10,849 nt of DNA from positions 1 to 10,849 of the forward strand of contig JBJHAX010000058.1 in the NCBI GenBank assembly GCA_050480705.1. The letters are read 5' to 3'. A model generated the notes under the pieces. The model was not told where the DNA came from, made no database searches, and saw only the letters and a list, made by a program, of their open reading frames with translations. The number at the start of each line of letters is the position of its first letter. The stretch's first letter is position 1. Both the position numbers and the translations under genes were made by a program. This document shows positions 6,681 to 10,849 of the stretch, piece after piece. The DNA comes from JBJHAX01 sp050480705 (GTDB lineage: Bacteria > Actinomycetota > Nitriliruptoria > Nitriliruptorales > Nitriliruptoraceae).

Positions 6681-7760
6681 TCCGTGCGCTGCTGGCTGCA
6701 CACCCATCATGAAGCAGGCCAGCGCGTCGACCAGTGCATCGGCGACGAGCCGTTGGCCGGCCGGATCGATCAGCACACGCCCCTCGTCGGGATGGGTGAC
6801 GAAGCCCGTCTCGATGACTGCTGCAGGGGCGCGCGACTCACGCAACAGCGCCGCCGTCGACGGATGGACGCGGCAGTTCGCGGTCTCGATGGCGTCAGCG
6901 ACCCGGTCGACCGCGAACTGCGCGAGCGCGCGACCGCGCTCGGAGAGATGCGCATCGGTCCCGAAGTGGTAACCGGCGACACCCCGGGCGCTCGGTGAGC
7001 GGTCCGCGTTGAGGTGGACGGAGAGGATGACCTCGACGCCCTCGTCGTTGGCGTGGCGCGCGCGCTCCGACGGTGTCGGCGAGGATCGGGGCCCACGACT
7101 GAGCACGACGTGTGCGCCGAGTGCCGCCAGACGGCCTTCGACGAGCGTCGCGATGCTCCAGGTGATCTCGTGCTCGGGAGTTCCGCACGGTGCCGTCAAC
7201 CCGGGATCCTGAGCACTGTGCGCAGGATCGATCATCATCCGGGCGCCCGCGAGGCTTCGTCTCGGCGGGTGCCGCAGTTGATCCCGCTCGTGGGCGAGGA
7301 ACACCGGTGATTCCTGGTGGCGCCGGTGCAGGCGCGCGAGCAGCCCGAAGGTCTGCGGGCCGGCGATGCCGTCGACCAGTGTGCCGGTGTTCAGCTGGAA
7401 CTCGCGGACCGCCGAGGTCGTTTGCTCGCCGTAGACACCGTCGTCGAACCCGCAATCGAACCCCAGCCGGTTCAGCCGTCGCTGCAGTTCACGGATGTCG
7501 TCACCGTGCAGGGGTGGCTGCGTCGGGTACAGCACCCGGTCGCCGAGTCGGTAGGACGCGCCGACGAGTGCGTGCCAGGTGTCGTCACCGACCACTCCGT
7601 CGGCGGCGAGCCCCCGATCCTGCTGGAAGGCCCGCACCGCTTCGAGTGTGCCGGGACCGAAGGTCCCCGCGTCGTCGTCGGCGTGCAGGCCCAGCGCCGT
7701 GAGACGGCGCTGGACGTCCTCGACCTGCGGGCCCGCGTGCCCGAATTCGATGCGTTCCAC
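6663..7760 (-). CDS. cwlM: CwlM-like N-acetylmuramoyl-L-alanine amidase with two peptidoglycan-binding domains
   Basis: This 365-residue protein has two PG_binding_1 repeats and a zinc-dependent Amidase_3 domain. Repeat 1 (about 8-66) contains VEDVQRRLTALG, FGPGTLEAVRAFQ and VGDDTW. Repeat 2 (about 86-143) contains IRELQRRLNRLGF, YGEQTTSAVREFQ and AGPQTF. In Amidase_3 (about 174-350) the expected zinc and catalytic residues are all visible: H181 in IDPAHS, E198 in EHEITW, H249 in SVHLNAD and E317 in VIETGF. No signal peptide or membrane span is seen. The domain order, missing signal and place next to trxA-trxB match mycobacterial CwlM, which acts in the cytoplasm to stimulate MurA (known from Mycobacterium). 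Whether this one is a regulator or an amidase is open. GTG 7760 is chosen because family-like sequence begins there and a -10 lies directly before it. Confidence 0.87.
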   Translation of the reverse strand: MERIEFGHAGPQVEDVQRRLTALGLHADDDAGTFGPGTLEAVRAFQQDRGLAADGVVGDDTWHALVGASYRLGDRVLYPTQPPLHGDDIRELQRRLNRLGFDCGFDDGVYGEQTTSAVREFQLNTGTLVDGIAGPQTFGLLARLHRRHQESPVFLAHERDQLRHPPRRSLAGARMMIDPAHSAQDPGLTAPCGTPEHEITWSIATLVEGRLAALGAHVVLSRGPRSSPTPSERARHANDEGVEVILSVHLNADRSPSARGVAGYHFGTDAHLSERGRALAQFAVDRVADAIETANCRVHPSTAALLRESRAPAAVIETGFVTHPDEGRVLIDPAGQRLVADALVDALACFMMGVQPAAHGSSVPA

Positions 7761-7767
7761 GTCGCGG

Positions 7768-7773
7768 AGCGTA
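7768..7773 (-). promoter_or_regulatory. -10 element for a probable leaderless amidase mRNA
   Basis: On the minus strand, TACGCT is followed by seven bases and then the GTG start at 7760. This TANNNT-N7-start spacing is typical of leaderless transcripts in actinobacteria. No Shine-Dalgarno sequence precedes the start, which agrees. The 37-base trxA-amidase gap therefore probably holds a promoter, although no clear -35 was found. Confidence 0.45.
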
Positions 7774-7797
7774 CGCGGACGCCGACCACACGCGGTG

Positions 7798-8121
7798 TCA
7801 GCCGACGAACTCGGAAAGGTCCGAGAGCAGGGCGGCCTTGCCCTTTGCGCCGACGATCCGCTTCGTGGGCTGCCCGCCAGAGAACACGAGCAGCGTCGGA
7901 ATCGACATGATCCCGTACTCGCGTGCCGTGGCGGGGTTCTCGTCGACATTGAGCTTCATGACCTTCAGCGCGTCACTGTGCTCGTCGGCGATCTCGTCGA
8001 CGATCGGGCTGACCATGCGGCACGGACCGCACCATTCGGCCCAGAAATCGATCAGGACGGGCTTGTCGGCCTCGAGGACCTCCGTGGTCCACTCGGCGTC
8101 GGTCACAACGGTCGCACCCAT
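7798..8121 (-). CDS. trxA: thioredoxin
   Basis: This is the cytosolic disulfide reductant. The 107-residue product is standard thioredoxin length. It has IDFWAEWCGPCRMVSPI, with redox cysteines C31 and C34, NVDENPATAREYG, and the cis-proline P75 in SIPTLLVF. It lacks a signal peptide, so it works in the cytoplasm. ATG 8121 has AGGAGG 9 bases upstream, a strong ribosome site. It lies 96 bases downstream of trxB, whose product should reduce it. No TANNNT -10 was seen in that gap, which suggests co-transcription with trxB. Confidence 0.96.
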   Translation of the reverse strand: MGATVVTDAEWTTEVLEADKPVLIDFWAEWCGPCRMVSPIVDEIADEHSDALKVMKLNVDENPATAREYGIMSIPTLLVFSGGQPTKRIVGAKGKAALLSDLSEFVG

Positions 8122-8162
8122 GTTCTCAGACCTCCTGGTCTCCTGGCGGGGGTTCTCGTAGC

Positions 8163-8194
8163 GGGGAACGGGCTGGACCGCCCCTGCATTCCCC
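8163..8194 (-). other. imperfect stem-loop in the trxB-trxA spacer
   Basis: Arms GGGGAA (8163-8168) and TTCCCC (8189-8194) enclose a second pair, GGGC (8170-8173) and GCCC (8180-8183), giving 10 pairs with a small bulge. No T-tract follows in either direction, so it is not a typical intrinsic terminator. It could be an RNA processing or stabilising hairpin between the two cistrons. A near-direct repeat of CCAGGAG next to it supplies two ribosome-site-like sequences before trxA. Confidence 0.3.
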
Positions 8195-8217
8195 GTGTGC
8201 TCTGAGCGCTCGGCCGC

Positions 8218-9180
8218 TCACACAGGCGTAGCGGGCTGGGCGGCAAGCCAGCGTTCGGCGTCGATCGCGGCCTTGCAGCCCGTGCCGGCCGCGGTGACGG
8301 CCTGGCGGTAGGTGTGGTCCATCACGTCGCCGCATGCGAACACGCCCGCAACGTTGGTCGCCGTCGCGGGTTCGTCGACGACGAGGTAGCCCTCGGCATC
8401 GGTATCGAGAACCCCGTCGAACAGGTGCGTGTTCGGGATGTGTCCGATGGCGAGGAAGACACCGTCGCAGGCGAGTTCGGTCTCCTCACCCGCGCGGTTG
8501 CGCAGATTCACCGAATCGACCTGACCGTCGGCCCCGTTGATGCGCGTGACCACGGAATCGAACACGAACTCGATCGCATCGTTCTTGAACGCACGTTCCT
8601 GCATGATCGCCGAGGCGCGGAGTTCATCCCGGCGGTGCACGACGGTGACCTTGGATGCGAACTTCGTCAGGAAGGTCGCCTCCTCCATCGCCGAGTCACC
8701 ACCGCCGACGACCACGACGTGCCGGTCACGGAAGAAGAACCCGTCGCACGTCGCACACGCGCTCACTCCGGCTCCCCACAGTTCCTCCTCGCCGGGGATG
8801 TCCAGGCGCCGCGGCCTCGCCCCTGTCGCCACGATCAGCGAGGAAGCATGGATCTCGTCACCGGATGAAAGCGTGAGACGGAACGGGCGGTCGTTGAGCG
8901 AGGCGTCGACGACGTCATCGGTCACGAAGCGTGTCCCGAACCGCTCGGCCTGGCTACGCATGTCCTGGATGAGCTGCGGCCCGATGATCCCGTCCGGGAA
9001 GCCGGGGAAGTTCTCCACATCGGTGGTCAGGGTGAGCTGGCCACCGGTGGGTCCACCGTCACTGAGCCCTTCGACGAGCACCGGCTCGAGGTTCGCTCGG
9101 GCTGCATAGATCGCGGCCGTGAGTCCAGCGGGCCCTGATCCGACGATCACGGTCTGGTGCACCTTGTCGGCGAGCGTCAT
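8218..9180 (-). CDS. trxB: thioredoxin-disulfide reductase
   Basis: TrxB is an FAD/NADPH flavoenzyme that reduces thioredoxin in the cytosol. The 320-residue product matches low-molecular-weight bacterial TrxB. In order: the FAD dinucleotide-binding motif GSGPAGLTAAIYAARA (14-29), GGQLTLTTDVENFPGFP (46-62), the redox centre CATC (142-145), the NADPH-binding VVGGGDSAMEEA (157-168) with VVHRRDELRAS, and the C-terminal FAD motif ACGDVMDHTYRQAVTAAGTG. ATG 9180 is preferred because the family sequence starts just after it. An upstream in-frame start at 9243 would add 21 residues rich in Pro, Ser and Thr with no family resemblance. It begins the leftward trxB-trxA group and diverges from the zinc-finger gene at 9271. 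Confidence 0.96.
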   Translation of the reverse strand: MTLADKVHQTVIVGSGPAGLTAAIYAARANLEPVLVEGLSDGGPTGGQLTLTTDVENFPGFPDGIIGPQLIQDMRSQAERFGTRFVTDDVVDASLNDRPFRLTLSSGDEIHASSLIVATGARPRRLDIPGEEELWGAGVSACATCDGFFFRDRHVVVVGGGDSAMEEATFLTKFASKVTVVHRRDELRASAIMQERAFKNDAIEFVFDSVVTRINGADGQVDSVNLRNRAGEETELACDGVFLAIGHIPNTHLFDGVLDTDAEGYLVVDEPATATNVAGVFACGDVMDHTYRQAVTAAGTGCKAAIDAERWLAAQPATPV

Positions 9181-9215
9181 GTGCGGAGTCCTGGGAGTTG
9201 TCGGGTCGTCCAGGG

Positions 9216-9221
9216 ATCGTA
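9216..9221 (-). promoter_or_regulatory. candidate -10 element for trxB
   Basis: TACGAT on the minus strand lies 35 bases before ATG 9180 and fits TANNNT, leaving a leader of about 29 bases that contains a weak CAGGA ribosome site. TGTCCG, the complement of 9237-9242, is a weak -35 candidate at 15-base spacing. The 90-base gap 9181-9270 must hold promoters for both divergent genes. Confidence 0.35.
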
Positions 9222-9257
9222 ACGACCACGCGGGCCCGGACATTCCTCCACGTCGCG

Positions 9258-9263
9258 TACCCT
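9258..9263 (+). promoter_or_regulatory. -10 element for a probable leaderless mRNA of the zinc-finger gene
   Basis: TACCCT is followed by exactly seven bases and then ATG 9271, with no Shine-Dalgarno sequence. This is the same geometry as at the amidase start. Transcription would begin at or next to the A of the ATG. No strong -35 is visible. Confidence 0.45.
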
Positions 9264-9270
9264 TGGCGCC

Positions 9271-9831
9271 ATGGTCGAGAGTTCACCCACCTGCCATCGA
9301 CACCCCGACGTGCCCACGCGCCTGCGGTGCTCGTCGTGTGACAGCTTCATCTGCCCGGACTGCTGGCGTGACGCCGCTGTGGGCTACCACTGTCCGGACT
9401 GCGCGGAGCAACGTGACGACCGGGCGCGGGCTGCCTCCGAACGGATCCGGGGAAGCTCGGCGATGTCGCGGCTGCCGCGTGGCGCGGGCGGCGGAGGCTC
9501 GCCGCCACCATCAGCGCTCGCCGTGCGCTCGACCGGGGCCGGCGTGCTCGCGGCCGCCGCCGGCGGACTGGTGCTCGCCCCGATCCTCGTCGGCGGCATG
9601 TTCTTCCTGATCTCGGCGGGTGTGATCGGGTGGCTCGTCGCGCGAGCGGTGTTCTGGGCGGCGGGCGAACATTCGAGCCCGTATCTGCGCGCGGTTGCGA
9701 TGACGTTCGCGGGTTTCAGCGTCGCGATCGGGTTCGCCTTCGCCGGAGCCGGCCCGCTGCCTGCAGGCCTGCCCTTCCTCGCCTATCCGGCGGCCCTGTG
9801 GGGAGGCTGGATGGTCGTCCGCCAGCGCTGA
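9271..9831 (+). CDS. B-box-type zinc-finger membrane protein
   Basis: The product has 186 residues. Residues 8-44 form a compact zinc-binding module, CHRH..., CSSC (20-23), CPDC (28-31) and CPDC (41-44). It resembles the B-box-like N-terminus of many actinobacterial rhomboid proteases and DUF-type membrane proteins. A charged then Gly/Pro-rich linker (45-85) follows. After that come three or four hydrophobic segments, about 88-108, 110-130, 138-160 and 163-181. No rhomboid GxSG serine or catalytic histidine motif is present, so it is not a rhomboid protease. The zinc module probably faces the cytoplasm, where it could bind a protein partner. It sits between trxB and the anti-sigma-like gene, which it converges on with a 16-base gap. 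The function is unknown. Confidence 0.8.
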   Translation: MVESSPTCHRHPDVPTRLRCSSCDSFICPDCWRDAAVGYHCPDCAEQRDDRARAASERIRGSSAMSRLPRGAGGGGSPPPSALAVRSTGAGVLAAAAGGLVLAPILVGGMFFLISAGVIGWLVARAVFWAAGEHSSPYLRAVAMTFAGFSVAIGFAFAGAGPLPAGLPFLAYPAALWGGWMVVRQR

Positions 9832-9847
9832 TCACCATCGCTCGGTC

Positions 9848-10716
9848 TCAGGGCGCCTGAACGAAACGCCGCACATGGCAGTCCTGCCGCTCGACGATCC
9901 ATACTTCGCGTCGGGTGTAGACGCCGGTGGCCGGGTCGTGGCTGATGAGCCCGAAGACCACGACGGGCGTTGCGTCGTCGTCGACGGCGAGCTCGGCATA
10001 GACCGGGATCGGCGCCTGCTCGGTGTCGAGGACGACCGCGAGGCATCGAGCGATGACTTCCGCATCGGCGGTCTCGGCGATGCCTGCCTGTTCGTCGGCC
10101 GGCGCCTGCAGCGTCGTCGGAGCGTCCGGCTCTGCGGCGTCCGCTTCATCGCGCTCCTGGGCATCGTCGGACTCCGGTGCGGCGGATGCCTCGCTCACCT
10201 CCGTGATCTCGTCGCGCCAGGAGCCGGCGAGCTCCGCTGCCGCTTCGCCCGAATGCTCTTCGGCGGCGACGGCGTGCAGCGGTGGCAGCTCCACCAGATG
10301 CGCGATCGCATCGGCGTCGAGCTCGCGTTCGGTGAACAGCAGGACCGGACCTTCGACGCCGGTGAGTCGCGACGCCGCCGGCGATTCGGCTTCGGCGCTG
10401 AACATCTCGGGGGCGTCGGCAGCGACGTCGGGCGCCGGGGAAACACCGGGACCGCCGCCGGTGGTGACGACCACGGCGGTCAGGACGGCGAGGCCGGCCG
10501 CGGCGGCTGCGAGCCGGGGAAGCCAGGTTCCTCTCGCAGGACGCCGTGACCGGCTCGCGATCGGCGTCGCGCGGGCGCCGATGACCGAGCGCACCTGCGG
10601 GACGACGACCGCGTCGAGCCGATCGCGGAAGCCCGCGGGAGGCTCCACACTCGGCACTTCCGCCAGAGCCGCGTCCGCACGGCGCAGCGCGTCGAGCTGG
10701 CTGCGCAGCGCGGCGT
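9848..10716 (-). CDS. anti-sigma-factor-like membrane protein, N-terminus missing (partial)
   Basis: The readable part is about 290 residues. It begins inside a helical segment (ALRSQLDALRRADAALAEV, then PPAGFRDRLDAVV) of the kind that follows the zinc-binding anti-sigma domain in actinobacterial anti-sigma factors. The zinc-binding His/Cys part would lie upstream and is lost in the poly-G end of the assembly. A basic stretch precedes one membrane span (about 10525-10457, LPRLAAAAAGLAVLTAVVV). An outside region of roughly 200 residues follows, with a very acidic middle and two cysteines far apart (in ARCLAV and RQDCHV) that may form a disulfide. Its location next to trxB matches Rv3912/RsmA, the SigM anti-sigma factor of mycobacteria, so the partner is expected to be an ECF sigma gene beyond the window. 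The apparent ATG at 10741 lies in artefact sequence. Confidence 0.72.
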
Positions 10717-10849
10717 GGGGGGGGGGGGGGGGGGCGCCCAAACAACCCCCCCGCGCGCCCCCCGCCCCCAGCCGCCCAGAGCGGGGCGCGGAGGCGGGGG
10801 GGGGGGGGGGGGGGGGGGCGCGGGGGGGGTGGGGGTGGGTGGGGGTGGG
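10717..10849. other. poly-G/C low-complexity end, probable assembly artefact
   Basis: Coding sequence of normal composition stops abruptly at a run of 18 G (10717-10734). C-rich sequence follows, then 23 G (10796-10818), then GGGGGT-type repeats to the end. No gene can be read here. Long G runs are typical of dark-cycle calls in two-colour sequencing and of degraded contig ends. It should be trimmed before any start codon is assigned to the gene on its left. Confidence 0.85.

Noticed and set aside
7754..7767. Third parS-like site at the amidase start
   Set aside because: The left half matches (GTTCCACGT) but the right half does not; only about 10 of 14 positions fit and the palindrome is lost.
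7761..7949. 63-residue N-terminal extension of the amidase
   Set aside because: It is Arg/Ser/Pro-rich and out of frame over the thioredoxin gene. Family sequence begins at GTG 7760, directly after a -10 element.
8203..8220. TGAGCG...CGCTCA hairpin at the trxB stop as terminator
   Set aside because: There are only six pairs with a six-base loop and no T-tract.
9181..9243. 21-residue N-terminal extension of TrxB
   Set aside because: It does not resemble TrxB, and the usual start region lies at ATG 9180.
9848..9860. TCAGG-GCG-CCTGA hairpin at the zinc-finger/anti-sigma convergence as terminator
   Set aside because: The stem has five pairs, is inside coding sequence and has no T-tract.
10796..10849. 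G-quadruplex-forming repeat
   Set aside because: The pattern would fold as a quadruplex if real, but the surrounding homopolymers indicate an assembly or sequencing artefact.
1..10849. Mobile elements, CRISPR arrays, tRNA/rRNA genes, DnaA boxes, riboswitches
   Set aside because: I looked for transposase motifs, spaced direct repeats, tRNA-like clover patterns and TTATCCACA-type boxes and found none I could support.

Overview
The window is a GC-rich, gene-dense chromosomal segment from an actinobacterium (phylum Actinomycetota). It corresponds to the conserved neighbourhood on one side of the replication origin. The order rsmG-parA-parB, then a cell-wall amidase with two peptidoglycan-binding domains, trxA, trxB and a membrane anti-sigma-like protein, matches the gidB-parA-parB ... 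cwlM-trxC-trxB2-Rv3912 stretch of Mycobacterium tuberculosis (recalled, not searched). Promoter-like TANNNT hexamers, GTG starts and probable leaderless mRNAs also fit an actinobacterium. The class cannot be fixed from this sequence. No mobile element, CRISPR array, tRNA or rRNA was seen.

Left part (1-2836, plus strand): two palindromic parS sites lie at 24-69. They are followed by rsmG (16S rRNA G527 methyltransferase), parA and parB, the last two overlapping by 4 bases. ParB should load on the parS sites and ParA should move the origin region, so site and machinery lie within 3 kb of each other.

Middle (2845-6473, minus strand): a compact operon reads aminotransferase, D-Ala-D-Ala ligase, HAD hydrolase, rpiA. 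The last three are joined by 4-base stop/start overlaps, and the operon converges on parB with an 8-base gap. Upstream of the aminotransferase, a palindrome at 6510-6524 carries TAGGCT on each strand. It looks like back-to-back -10 elements. The rightward one would serve an unannotated 40-residue single-pass membrane peptide at 6558-6680.

Right (6663-10716): a CwlM-like amidase, thioredoxin and thioredoxin reductase run leftward from trxB. A plus-strand B-box-type zinc-finger membrane protein diverges from trxB. It converges on a leftward anti-sigma-like membrane protein that has lost its N-terminus at the end of the assembly. From 10717 to the end the sequence is poly-G/C low complexity, most likely an assembly or sequencing artefact. 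A sigma factor gene would be expected just beyond it.

This is mostly core chromosome. I saw no complete undescribed system. The items most worth checking are the 40-residue membrane ORF with its symmetrical divergent promoter, the paired parS sites, the leaderless promoters, unusual active-site residues in the Ddl, the apparently intact catalytic residues in a signal-peptide-less CwlM homologue, and a zinc-finger membrane protein without a rhomboid domain.
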